Below, piece after piece: positions 24,672 through 33,488 of a DNA stretch of 64,000 bases. Location of the stretch: the NCBI RefSeq assembly GCF_001886715.1, contig NZ_CP018082.1:5952001-6016000 (forward strand), read 5' to 3'. The translations under genes were made by a program, and so were the position numbers. This DNA comes from Nocardia mangyaensis (GTDB lineage Bacteria; Actinomycetota; Actinomycetes; Mycobacteriales; Mycobacteriaceae). Position 1 is the first letter of the stretch, and every line of letters begins with the position of its first letter. Under the pieces are notes generated by a model, which saw only the letters and a program-made list of their open reading frames with translations, searched no databases and had not been told where the DNA came from.

Positions 24672-25991
24672 ATGACCGATCCCGCGCCCCCGCCCACGCA
24701 TCGAGCCACTTCCTTGTCCGAACCGACGCCTGCCGAGGTGGCCGCCCTGATCGAGGAGATCGGGACGGGGTTGCGCGCGCGGGAGTCGGAGGTGATCAAG
24801 GAGATGACCTACCGAATACTCCACGAAAACGATTTCACGCGCGCGGATCCCCGAATGGAGAAGATGCGGATCGCTGCCATCCACTCGAATGTCGTCACCA
24901 TGATCGAGATCCTGGCGAACAACATTCCGCTCGAGAACATGCAACCACCGATGGCCGCGGTCGAGTCCGCACGGCGGGCGGCGCAGCGCGAGATCCCGTC
25001 CAATCTGCTGGTCCGCTCGTACCACATGGGGCAGAACTCGATCATGCGCACACTTCATGAAGAAGTGGAGCGCAGGGATCTGCCGGTCGACCTGGGACTG
25101 GCCGTCGTCAAACAGCTCAACGACAGGATCTACGCGTACGCCGACTGGATCACCTCGTTCGTTTTCGAGACCTACGAGGCCGAGCGTGTCCGGTGGATCA
25201 ACGCCCGTGGCAGTGTGAATTCCTCGACGGTCCAGGCTCTGCTGTCCGCGGCCACTCCGGCGCCGGCGGCATTCGAGGAGGCAACCGGCTATCGACTCGA
25301 CCGGACTCACCTAGCGGTTGTCCTGTGGTACACCGGCGGTGACGAGTCGACGGTACTGAGCATGCTCGGCTCGGCGGCACGCGTGCTTGCTCGCGACCTG
25401 CAGACAGACGGACCACCGTTGGTGACCGCAGTCGACCGGCGTACGGCGTGGGCATGGCTCCCGTTCGGGGACCACCAACCCGTTGCCAAGGTCCCCGAGT
25501 CGTGGGTCGGAGAAGGGATACCGGCCGGTGTTCGGCTGGCCGCGGGGTTGCCCCTGCGGGGACTCGCCGGGTTCCGCCGCTCCCACCAGCAGGCCGAATC
25601 GACCTATCTCGTCGCGACTTTGCCTGACACCCCATACAGCCGTCGGACCATGGGGTTCGGCGACCCGGGCGTGGCGATAGTGTCGCTACTGACCCACAAT
25701 TTGGATGCCACCCGGGAATGGGTGCGTGAGGTGCTCGGGGAACTCGCCTATGACGCCGAACAGACCGCGCCGCTCCGGGACACGTTGCGCACCTACTATT
25801 CGACCGGCGAAAGTCATGTACACACCGCGCAGCAGATGATCCTGCACCGCAATACGGTCAAGTACCGAATCACCAGGGCACTGGAATTGATCCGGGATGG
25901 CGGAACGCCACACAGCAAACTGGATATCGCCGTGGCTCTCGAGGTATGTCGCCTGCTCGGTCGCAAGGTCCTGCGCGCACCTCGCCGATAG
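24672..25991 (+). CDS. PucR-family transcriptional regulator (paralogue 2)
   Basis: 439 aa from ATG 24672 (AAAGG upstream). It matches the 17294-18607 product throughout: 'EIPSNLLVRSYHMGQNSIM', 'YADWITSFVFETYEAERVRW', 'GFGDPGVAIVSLL', and the C-terminal helix-turn-helix 'LRDTLRTYYSTGESHVHTAQQM' with 'LHRNTVKYRITRALELI'. PucR proteins are cytoplasmic regulators, often of nitrogen or secondary-metabolite genes. It follows the truncated ligase in an apparent operon and is convergent with gltS across a strong terminator. Confidence 0.88.
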   Translation: MTDPAPPPTHRATSLSEPTPAEVAALIEEIGTGLRARESEVIKEMTYRILHENDFTRADPRMEKMRIAAIHSNVVTMIEILANNIPLENMQPPMAAVESARRAAQREIPSNLLVRSYHMGQNSIMRTLHEEVERRDLPVDLGLAVVKQLNDRIYAYADWITSFVFETYEAERVRWINARGSVNSSTVQALLSAATPAPAAFEEATGYRLDRTHLAVVLWYTGGDESTVLSMLGSAARVLARDLQTDGPPLVTAVDRRTAWAWLPFGDHQPVAKVPESWVGEGIPAGVRLAAGLPLRGLAGFRRSHQQAESTYLVATLPDTPYSRRTMGFGDPGVAIVSLLTHNLDATREWVREVLGELAYDAEQTAPLRDTLRTYYSTGESHVHTAQQMILHRNTVKYRITRALELIRDGGTPHSKLDIAVALEVCRLLGRKVLRAPRR

Positions 25992-26009
25992 CCGCCCGAC
26001 AGAGTCGGG

Positions 26010-26051
26010 GATACGCGCTGGGGACGGGAGGCCCCGTCCCCAGCGCGTATC
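26010..26051. terminator. Bidirectional terminator between pucR and gltS
   Basis: 19-bp perfect arms (GATACGCGCTGGGGACGGG and its complement) with a 4-nt loop, lying between stop codons at 25991 and 26062 of two convergent genes. It is symmetrical enough to end both transcripts. Confidence 0.8.
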
Positions 26052-26061
26052 GCCCGCCGAA

Positions 26062-27507
26062 TCAGCCGGCCGGGACCTCGGCCCGTGGCAACGTCTGCCC
26101 AGTCGTTCGTTGTCGGCCGAAGTACAGAATGCCGATCGACAACGATGCGACAAACAGGACCAGCATCGGGCCGAGCACCCATCCGACGCCGAAGTTCGCG
26201 ATGATCGGAATCACCCCGGCCGTGATCAGGCCGCCGCCGAAGAACGGCTCGAGCAGAAGCTGCTTGTAGCCGAAGGCGGAATAGGCCGGTGTTTCCAGGT
26301 TGGGATCGACCACGCGGAGCAGAATCAGGCCGGTAGAGGTCACACCCAGCGCCTGGCCGGTGTCCGCGATGCCGCGTTCGAACCAGAAATTCGGCAGCAT
26401 CCGCGGCGCCAGGAAGATGAACGCGCCAACGGTCCAGGCCAGACCCGCGCCGGCCAGCAACAGGAACGGCCCGATGTTCGAGGCGATGGCCGACAGTGAC
26501 AGTGTTCCGAGCGCCGCGATCACCAGCACATCGAGCGAAAAGCCCTGCAACCGTTCGATCAACTGTTGATCGACGATCTCATCGCGGTCGAAGGACTGGA
26601 TGGCCACCTGCACGATGATGCCGCCGACCATGGCGATCGGGAACAGCGGGACGTAGGTGAACAACTCGAAGCTGTCGGCCCACAGCTTCGATTCGATCCA
26701 CTGCAGGCCGGTCAGCATCAGCCAGCCGATCAGAACACCCAGCGCCAGCAGGCCGAAGTGCAAGGTCAGCGTTTCGATGGACGACGGCTGCACCGTCAAG
26801 GTCCCCGCCGCACGGCGGCGGTCCTTCTCCACGATTCCGGCCTGCTCGGCCACCGTGGGTTTGGCATCATTGCGCAGAATCTCGGTCTTGCCTCGGCGCA
26901 CACCCCAGTTGATCAGGGCGATGCCGACGATGACGCCGGACAGGATTCCGACGGTGGCCAATCCGAGCGCGAGGTCCTGTGCCTCCGCGAACCCGAAATC
27001 GGCGAAGGTGTCCGCCATCCCGGCCGCAGTGCCGTGTCCGCCCTCGAAACCGATCTCGATCAGCGTGCCAGTCCAGACGGGCACATTGAAGAGCGGAACC
27101 AGCACGAGAATCGCCAGCAACAGGCCGACGACGTACTGACCACTGGCAATGGTCATGCCGAAGGAGATCTGTGGTCCGGCGACGCGCAGAGCTTCCTTCG
27201 GCGACGGCAGGCGGTGCCCCATGAAAAGCCCGGCGAACACCAGCGAAATGAGCAGGCCAGGCAGGGTCTTCCAGACATCGAGGATTTCCGGGGTGAACAG
27301 GCCGCCCTCGGCAAGCCCGTCGGCCCCCAGTGCCGAGCCGATCCGGCCGAGTATGTCGGGGCCGATCAGCAGCGCGATGACACCTCCGATGATCGAGCTC
27401 GGGATGAACAGCTTCTGCGCCAATCGCCACTTCACTCGGATGATCTTGGAGATCAACATCATCACTCCGATGAGGAGTAGTGCGAAACCTACAGTGTTCG
27501 CAGACAT
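26062..27507 (-). CDS. gltS: Sodium/glutamate symporter (GltS family)
   Basis: 481 aa with about 12 hydrophobic segments in two inverted halves. 'GFEGGHGTAAGMADTFADFG' near residue 165 is the first GltS signature loop; the equivalent 'IADTGQALGVTSTGLILLRVVDPN' lies in the second half near 380. It would import glutamate with sodium across the plasma membrane. ATG 27507 has AAAGGG 7 nt upstream. The dyad GTGCCG-N8-CGGTAC at 27639-27658 is shared with the glutamate dehydrogenase and whiB/merR upstream regions, which predicts common control of glutamate uptake and breakdown. Confidence 0.88.
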   Translation of the reverse strand: MSANTVGFALLLIGVMMLISKIIRVKWRLAQKLFIPSSIIGGVIALLIGPDILGRIGSALGADGLAEGGLFTPEILDVWKTLPGLLISLVFAGLFMGHRLPSPKEALRVAGPQISFGMTIASGQYVVGLLLAILVLVPLFNVPVWTGTLIEIGFEGGHGTAAGMADTFADFGFAEAQDLALGLATVGILSGVIVGIALINWGVRRGKTEILRNDAKPTVAEQAGIVEKDRRRAAGTLTVQPSSIETLTLHFGLLALGVLIGWLMLTGLQWIESKLWADSFELFTYVPLFPIAMVGGIIVQVAIQSFDRDEIVDQQLIERLQGFSLDVLVIAALGTLSLSAIASNIGPFLLLAGAGLAWTVGAFIFLAPRMLPNFWFERGIADTGQALGVTSTGLILLRVVDPNLETPAYSAFGYKQLLLEPFFGGGLITAGVIPIIANFGVGWVLGPMLVLFVASLSIGILYFGRQRTTGQTLPRAEVPAG

Positions 27508-27902
27508 CAAGACCCTTTCAGCGCGGCTCCGGGAACCCGAGGCAGGAGCCCAGCGGCGCATGTTCGTCACGGCGGCGGCACTACGTGTACTCGGGTCGCC
27601 ATCGGCGCGACAACCCGAACTATTTCCCTCTATTTACTGTGCCGCTGTCTAACGGTACGTTATTTAATGTGACACAGGTATCACAGGGCCCTTCCCATCC
27701 GAGGGAAGAGGGACGCGGTTCGGCCAGAGGCCAGGTCCAGCGAGTGGCGCGGTAGCTGGGCGGCAGCAACGGAAGTCGTCGTCGGTCACGATCGAGTACC
27801 CCCGCACGCGAACAGTATTGGTCACGATCGGCGCCGAGGCGAGTGTGCGGCCTACGTCGGCTCCAGGCCATGCGCGGGCGAAGCCGACGGTCCGCGGTGG
27901 GC
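27508..27902. other. Intergenic region upstream of gltS
   Basis: Between gltS and the stop of the second VirB6-like gene. It contains the operator-like dyad at 27639-27658 in an AT-richer patch, then about 240 nt of ordinary high-GC sequence with no gene supported. Confidence 0.5.
27639..27658 (-). promoter_or_regulatory. Glutamate-regulon dyad upstream of gltS
   Basis: GTGCCGCTGTCTAACGGTAC. Read toward gltS it is GTACCG-N8-CGGCAC, preceded by an AT-rich half (ACATTAAATAAC) and followed after 2 nt by TAAATA, a possible -10. Matches at 39473-39492 and 45212-45231 share the dyad, part of the central TA bases and the AT-rich side. Confidence 0.6.
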
Positions 27903-30161
27903 TCAGTGATCCCACGGGCCGGGCCCCGCGTCGGGGTGGGCACGGCCGAGCGTGGCGATTCGATGCGCGGTGATGTCGGCCAGTACACGATTCGCCGCGG
28001 TGGGCGCGTCGTAATACCGTGCGACCGCGGCACTGTGGGCGGCGGCCGCTTCGGTCCCGATGACGTGGCGCGTCGCGGCACCGACCGACCGCCACCGATC
28101 CGCCGGAACGGCGGTGCGCAGCGTCGCGGGAGAATCCCAGTGCCTGCGGACGGTATCAACGAACGCCGCGTCGACTTCCGTCCCCGCGCCGGCCCCGGGC
28201 CCCGGTGCGTCCCTGGCAAGCTTGCGGGCCGCGATCCGGGCACGGGCGGCGAAGGCCAAGTGCTCACGCACTTCACGCTGCGGCTCGACCGGGTGGTTGT
28301 TCACCGATTCCCAGGCGGCCAGCGCCTGCCGTAGGCGCTGGGGCACATAGCCGTTCTGCGACATCGACGCGTTCTGCACGGCGAGCGCGCGATCGGCGTG
28401 CAGCACATCGCCGGGAAGCGCTCCGATGTTGGTGAGCACGCCGTTGAGTTCCGATTTGGGGATGCCCGCGTCCATGAGTGCGTCGATGACCTCGGCAACC
28501 GCCAACGGTGTCCCCACACCACCGTGCTTTTCGGCGCGTTCGCGCGCCGCGCGAGTCCAGGAGTCGCGGTTCGCCTGCAACCATTGCTGCCGGTGCAGCG
28601 ACATCGGAACGTACTCCATGCGCGCGAGTTCGGCGCGTTTGCGTTTCCACGCATACGGTGACAACGGATTCCGGGTCTTGCCGGCGAGCCATGCGGTAGC
28701 CGGCGACATGCTGATCACGGTCAGCGCGGCAAGCCCCCCGGCTCCGGCGGGCAGCGAATTCCGCGCGCCTACGGTGCCCATGCCCAGCGCCGTCCGATCG
28801 GACGAACCCGGACCAGCCGGGGAACCGCCCTGCGCTGCCAACGCGACCCGATTCGCGATCCATGTGGCACCGCGATCCAGTCCCCGTCTCAGTCTCCGCA
28901 GCTGCCAGATCGCGACGACCTCGACCACACCACCGATGATGAGGACCGCCATGACCTGATCCCCGGCCAGCCGGAACAGGTTGCCGATAAACAGCACATA
29001 GACGCCGAGGAAAACGGTGTAGGCGACCATTCGTGCGGCGGCCACACCGATGTCGACGATATTGCGGATCAGGAACGTCTGCGTCGGCCCATAGACGAAT
29101 CCCCCCGCCGCGAACCCGAAGATCGCCAGAAATCCTTGATATACCGCATCCAGCGCGGAGCGGATGATCTGTACCCCCAGATAGGCCGCGAATGCCAGCA
29201 ACACCGTGCCGAAGGCGAGCAGCGACAGCCCGGTGCCCAGCTGGCCCGCTCCGGGATTCGCGATCGCCGCGTGCGCGGCCGTATCACCACAGTCCCGGAT
29301 GCCATCGGCAACCGCGGACACTTCACCCGACCGAATTCCCGACGACCACGCCACCCGGCAGCTGTTCCGGCCGTCCACCACGTGACCGAAGTTCCATACC
29401 TGTAGTGGCCGCCGCGCGAAATTGTCCGCCAGATCACCTTGCACGGTGGCAATCAGTCCACCCGGCTCCGGATTGCGGTCACCGTTGAGACCCGCGGCCA
29501 CCGAGAGACCCACGTCGCGCCCATGGACCAATATTCCGTCGGACGACAGCACCGCCGCGAGCGGTTCGGCGAGAAAGAGCGGTCCGAGCACCGCGACGAT
29601 GAACAGGGCGACCGTCTGGGCCGCGGCCTTGGCGGGAAACCCACGCACGAGCAACCAGGCCACCACGACCGCTCCGATCGTGGCGGCCGCGAGCAGCGCT
29701 GTCGGTGTCGCCAGCTGTGCGGCCACACCATCCGCCACACCGGTCAGCGCCCCGGCGAAGAGGTCGAGCCAGCGGAAACTCAAGACATACCCGATAAGCC
29801 AGATCGCGGTGGTGACGATCACCATATAGCCGGCGAATTCCAGCGTGATCAGTAGAGCCCACATGCCATTGCCGGGATTCAGGAGCGACCCGTGGTCGGT
29901 GGCGAAGAGGTATTCCGCCAATGGCACACCCGAGGTGTCCCGGATATCCATCCAGCCGAGTCCGCTGTTGACCGAAGCACTCGCCCGCATCGCGCCCGGT
30001 TGCGCGGTGGCGGCGGCACCTATCGCACCGGGGACAAACGTCAGCAGGACGACGCCGGACACGACCCATGCTGCGCGGCGTCGCGACGGCTTTTCTCGAA
30101 TCCATCGCCGAACTTCCCGCAGCACGTACACGCAGATAACGTACCGATGGATAGCGGCCAA
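27903..30161 (-). CDS. VirB6/TcpH-like polytopic channel protein (copy 2)
   Basis: 752 aa. About eight hydrophobic segments lie in the first 430 residues (starting RRRAAWVVSGVVLLTFVPG), including 'FAGYMVIVTTAIWLIGYVLSF' and 'QGFLAIFGFAAGGFVYGPTQTF'. The C-terminal 270 residues are soluble and helical. It is a clear paralogue of the 31152-33488 product: 'EFAGYMV..TTA.WLIGY.LSF.WLD.FA.ALTGVAD' and 'ALAAWESVNNHPVEP' occur in both. It would form the inner-membrane part of a T4SS-like channel. It is separated from the rest of the operon by 131 nt with no clear promoter, so it may be transcribed with it. Confidence 0.75.
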   Translation of the reverse strand: MAAIHRYVICVYVLREVRRWIREKPSRRRAAWVVSGVVLLTFVPGAIGAAATAQPGAMRASASVNSGLGWMDIRDTSGVPLAEYLFATDHGSLLNPGNGMWALLITLEFAGYMVIVTTAIWLIGYVLSFRWLDLFAGALTGVADGVAAQLATPTALLAAATIGAVVVAWLLVRGFPAKAAAQTVALFIVAVLGPLFLAEPLAAVLSSDGILVHGRDVGLSVAAGLNGDRNPEPGGLIATVQGDLADNFARRPLQVWNFGHVVDGRNSCRVAWSSGIRSGEVSAVADGIRDCGDTAAHAAIANPGAGQLGTGLSLLAFGTVLLAFAAYLGVQIIRSALDAVYQGFLAIFGFAAGGFVYGPTQTFLIRNIVDIGVAAARMVAYTVFLGVYVLFIGNLFRLAGDQVMAVLIIGGVVEVVAIWQLRRLRRGLDRGATWIANRVALAAQGGSPAGPGSSDRTALGMGTVGARNSLPAGAGGLAALTVISMSPATAWLAGKTRNPLSPYAWKRKRAELARMEYVPMSLHRQQWLQANRDSWTRAARERAEKHGGVGTPLAVAEVIDALMDAGIPKSELNGVLTNIGALPGDVLHADRALAVQNASMSQNGYVPQRLRQALAAWESVNNHPVEPQREVREHLAFAARARIAARKLARDAPGPGAGAGTEVDAAFVDTVRRHWDSPATLRTAVPADRWRSVGAATRHVIGTEAAAAHSAAVARYYDAPTAANRVLADITAHRIATLGRAHPDAGPGPWDH

Positions 30162-30292
30162 ATAGAGAATGGCTGGCTGTCTGCCAGACGAACAATCAGC
30201 GAATTGATCGCGAGTTGTTCAGCGGAAATTCACGAACCGTCAATGTGCTGTCGTTGCCGCTTTCCTGCCGCGACGCACCGATGCCACCCGCA

Positions 30293-31150
30293 TCATGACC
30301 CGTCACCCGCGCCGAGTACCCGCTTCACCCGGACGTCGTCGCCGTGGGGAAGGGCCTGCCACCGGAAATCACCGGCCGCCGGATCGCCGGTGACGATCCG
30401 GCCGTCGGCGACGACGACCCCGACCCGGGTCGGCACGTTGCCACGAAACTCCCAGAACACCAGATCACCCATCGACGCCGCGGACGGATCGACGCGTTGC
30501 CCGCACACACCCTGCCCTGCGATCGTGGCCGGTAGCACCGGGCGGCAACCGGACGAGCCTGCGGCCGGAACGGGGGCTGCCACCAGTTCGCAGGAGCCCG
30601 TGGCTACGGTCAGCTCGGCCGAATAGACAACGGACCGGACCAGATCCGCGGGCTCGGAAGCACCGTCAGTTCCCGTATCCCACCGCGTTCCGGCTTGTTG
30701 CATCGCCAGGTGCCCGGCGCATTCCACCGCGGGGCCGGTGTTGGGCACCCGCAAGGCGGGGAGTTGATAGGGGGCCGATCGCATGGCGGCGATACAGTCG
30801 CGTTGCCACTGGGAGAGCCCGGTATCGTCGGCGCGCGTGGTGATTCCGGCGTACGGGTTGGTCGAAGGGGGCGTGACAGTTGCCGCTCGGGCAGTCGTCG
30901 ACACGGCGGATGTCGCCGGGGTTTCGGTGGACGACGGATCCGGCCCCACCGCGGTATCGCACTGATAGTGCAGATCCGCCGAGACGGAATTGCCGGCGGT
31001 CCCGAGTACGAGACTCAGCAGAATAAGACAGCCGGCAAGAACCGAGCACACTGCAATGATCACCAAGATCGGAAGAGGGATCAGGGTGACCGCAGACAAT
31101 CGACGCCGATTGCGCTCGCGTTCCGAGGCATCCGTCCGGTGCTCGTCCAC
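30293..31150 (-). CDS. Membrane-anchored NlpC/P60-like protein lacking the catalytic His
   Basis: About 285 aa. A basic N-terminus, one transmembrane helix (LILLSLVLGTAG and preceding residues), a Thr/Ser linker, then a C-terminal papain-like domain. 'GPAVECAGHLAMQQAG' matches the NlpC/P60 nucleophile segment (xDCSGLVxxxxxxAG), keeping the Cys, and 'MGDLVFWEFRGNVPTRVGVVVADGRIVTGDP' matches 'GDLVFF...GHVGIYxGxG'. The His of GHVG is replaced by Arg (TRVGV), so hydrolase activity is doubtful. NlpC/P60 proteins commonly accompany Tcp-type T4SS as cell-wall-opening enzymes (TcpG). GTG 31150 lies just after the upstream stop. Confidence 0.65.
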   Translation of the reverse strand: MDEHRTDASERERNRRRLSAVTLIPLPILVIIAVCSVLAGCLILLSLVLGTAGNSVSADLHYQCDTAVGPDPSSTETPATSAVSTTARAATVTPPSTNPYAGITTRADDTGLSQWQRDCIAAMRSAPYQLPALRVPNTGPAVECAGHLAMQQAGTRWDTGTDGASEPADLVRSVVYSAELTVATGSCELVAAPVPAAGSSGCRPVLPATIAGQGVCGQRVDPSAASMGDLVFWEFRGNVPTRVGVVVADGRIVTGDPAAGDFRWQALPHGDDVRVKRVLGAGDGS

Positions 31151-31151
31151 G

Positions 31152-33488
31152 TCACGAATCCCATGGATCGAGACCGGCCTCAGGATCCAAGTGGTCGAGG
31201 TTGGAAATGCGCCGGGCGATCCGGTCAACCGCCATCCGGTTCGCCGTGACCGGATTGTTGTAGTAGCGCATGACGGCATCCCGATGCTCGTTCGCCAGCT
31301 CGGACCCGATGTAGTGGCGCGTGTTCGCGCCGACGCGGTTCCATCGATCCGGTGAGATCGCCGCGTGCAGGGCCGCGGACGAATCCCAGTTCTGCCGTAC
31401 GTCGTTCACAAACGCCCAGTCGATATCGGCATTGCCGTTGACGTAGTGCGGAATCCGCGAATGTCGGGCGAAGTTGGTTGCGGCGATGTGTGCCTGCGCG
31501 GCGAAAGCCCGGTGTTCGCGCAGACTCCGCCCCGGCTCGACCGGGTGATTGTTGACCGATTCCCAGGCGGCCAACGCCTTCTGCAGCGGTGCGAAGCCAT
31601 ACGGGTTCTGCGACTTCGAGGCGTTCTGGACCGCGATGGCCCGGTCGACGTGCAGGACATCCATCGGATCGACGGTTTTCCCGTGGTAGGTCAGATCGGC
31701 CAGCGCGCCGTTCAGTTCGGCTTTGGGGATGCCCGAGTCGTAGAGACCGTCGATGATATTGGCCACCTTCAAGGGATCGTCGACGCCGCCGGCTTTCTCC
31801 GCACGTCGCTGCGCCGCGCGCATCCACGATTCGCGGTTGTGCTTCAGCCATTCGTGCCGGTGCAGCAGCAATGGTGTATACGACATCTGGGCAAGCTCGG
31901 TGCGCTGACGCCGCCTGGCATACGGCGCCAGCGGATTCCGGGTTCTGCCCAAAAGCCACTCGGTGGCCGGCGAGCCACTGATCGTCGACAACGCCGCGAA
32001 ACCGGCGAGGCCCCCCAAACCACCGCCCAGCGCACCCGCGACGGCGACATCACCCATGCCCAGCGCCCGGCTCTCGCCGCCACCTCCACCTCCCCCGCCG
32101 CCGTTCGCGCCGCCCTGGCCCTGGGTCGCGAGCGCGAAACGGTTCGCCATCCATTCGTTGCCCCGGCGCAGGCTTTTGCTCAGCCTGCGCAGCTGGCTGA
32201 ATGCCACGAGTTCGACGATGGCCCCGATCACGAAGACCGCCATCACCTGTCCCCTCGCCTGAGCGAACACGTTCGTCAGGAACAGCACATACACACCGAG
32301 AAAGATGGTGAACACGGCCATCTGGGCTGCCGCCATCACGGAGTCGACGAGATTCCGGATCAGGAAGGTCTGCGTCGGGCCGTACACGAACCCGCCCGCG
32401 GCAAACCCGAAAATGGCCATGAAGCCGTGGTAGATGGCATCGAGCGCCGACTTGATCACCTTGACACTCAGGTACAGGGCGAACACCAGCAGGATGGTCG
32501 CGCAGATCAGGAGCAGCAGTCCGGTACCGATCTGACCGGCACTCGGGTTGCCCGCTGACTCGAGCGCATAGGTGTCGTTGCATGCCTCCAGCCCCTTCTT
32601 CACCTGGCCGGAGTCACCGGCCCGCATCCCGGAACTCCACTGCGCGCCGCACGACACCCGTTCGTCGAGCACGTGCCCGAAGTTCCACACCTGCAGTGGC
32701 TGCCGAGCGAAACCGTCAGCGAGGTCACCCTGCATCGTTTCGACCAGCAGGCTCGGATTCGGGTTGAGGTGGCCGTTCAGGCCCGCCGCCACCGAGATGC
32801 CGATGTCGCGGCCTTTGGCGAGCAAGCCGTCCGACGACAGCACATCCGCCAGCGGCTCGGCCAGAAACAGTGGTCCGAACACGGCGACCGCCAGCATCGT
32901 CACCACCTGCGTCGTCGCTTTGGCATGGTTCCCGCGGACGATGAACCAACCGACGAAGAACGCACCGATGGTCGCCGCGGTGACCAGCAGGATGGGCGTG
33001 GCGAGCTGGCCGGCCAGGGCGTCGGCCACACCGGTCAACGCCTGCGCGAACATATCGAGCCAGCTGAAGCTCAGTGCGTACCCGATCAGCCAGACGGCGG
33101 TGGTGACGAGCACCATGTATCCCGCGAACTCCAGTTCCAGAACCAGCGCCAGGGCCGTCTTACCCGGTTCGAGCACGCTGCCGTGGTCGGTGACGAAGCG
33201 GTAGTCCGAGAGCAGCACCCCGTCCGAGTCACGCACCTGCATCCAGCTCAGGCCGCTGTTGGCGGACCCCTGGGCCAGGGTTCCCGACTGGGCGAGAGCC
33301 ACCGCACCCAGCACGGCGGGCAACACGAGCGCTATCGAGACCACGAGCAGCGACCACGCCGTCCAGCGTCGCCACCGCGAGCAGTCGAGCCAGTCGCGCA
33401 ACCGTCGGGCGACCGCACGAGGACGCCATCGCTCGACGTCCCAGCAGTACAACTCCTCGGACAGGTCCCGCCGCGGGCCGGTGTTCAT
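31152..33488 (-). CDS. VirB6/TcpH-like polytopic channel protein (copy 1)
   Basis: 778 aa. First hydrophobic segment 'WSLLVVSIALVLPAVLGAVALA' near residue 45; seven or eight in total up to about 440, including 'HGFMAIFGFAAGGFVYGPTQTFLIRN'. A Gly-rich linker (NGGGGGGGGG) and a soluble helical C-terminus follow, with 'GGVDDPLKVANIIDGLYDSGIPKAELNGAL'. This family sits with VirB4-type ATPases in actinobacterial conjugation-like loci. ATG 33488 overlaps the ATPase stop as ATGA, so translation is coupled. Confidence 0.78.
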   Translation of the reverse strand: MNTGPRRDLSEELYCWDVERWRPRAVARRLRDWLDCSRWRRWTAWSLLVVSIALVLPAVLGAVALAQSGTLAQGSANSGLSWMQVRDSDGVLLSDYRFVTDHGSVLEPGKTALALVLELEFAGYMVLVTTAVWLIGYALSFSWLDMFAQALTGVADALAGQLATPILLVTAATIGAFFVGWFIVRGNHAKATTQVVTMLAVAVFGPLFLAEPLADVLSSDGLLAKGRDIGISVAAGLNGHLNPNPSLLVETMQGDLADGFARQPLQVWNFGHVLDERVSCGAQWSSGMRAGDSGQVKKGLEACNDTYALESAGNPSAGQIGTGLLLLICATILLVFALYLSVKVIKSALDAIYHGFMAIFGFAAGGFVYGPTQTFLIRNLVDSVMAAAQMAVFTIFLGVYVLFLTNVFAQARGQVMAVFVIGAIVELVAFSQLRRLSKSLRRGNEWMANRFALATQGQGGANGGGGGGGGGESRALGMGDVAVAGALGGGLGGLAGFAALSTISGSPATEWLLGRTRNPLAPYARRRQRTELAQMSYTPLLLHRHEWLKHNRESWMRAAQRRAEKAGGVDDPLKVANIIDGLYDSGIPKAELNGALADLTYHGKTVDPMDVLHVDRAIAVQNASKSQNPYGFAPLQKALAAWESVNNHPVEPGRSLREHRAFAAQAHIAATNFARHSRIPHYVNGNADIDWAFVNDVRQNWDSSAALHAAISPDRWNRVGANTRHYIGSELANEHRDAVMRYYNNPVTANRMAVDRIARRISNLDHLDPEAGLDPWDS

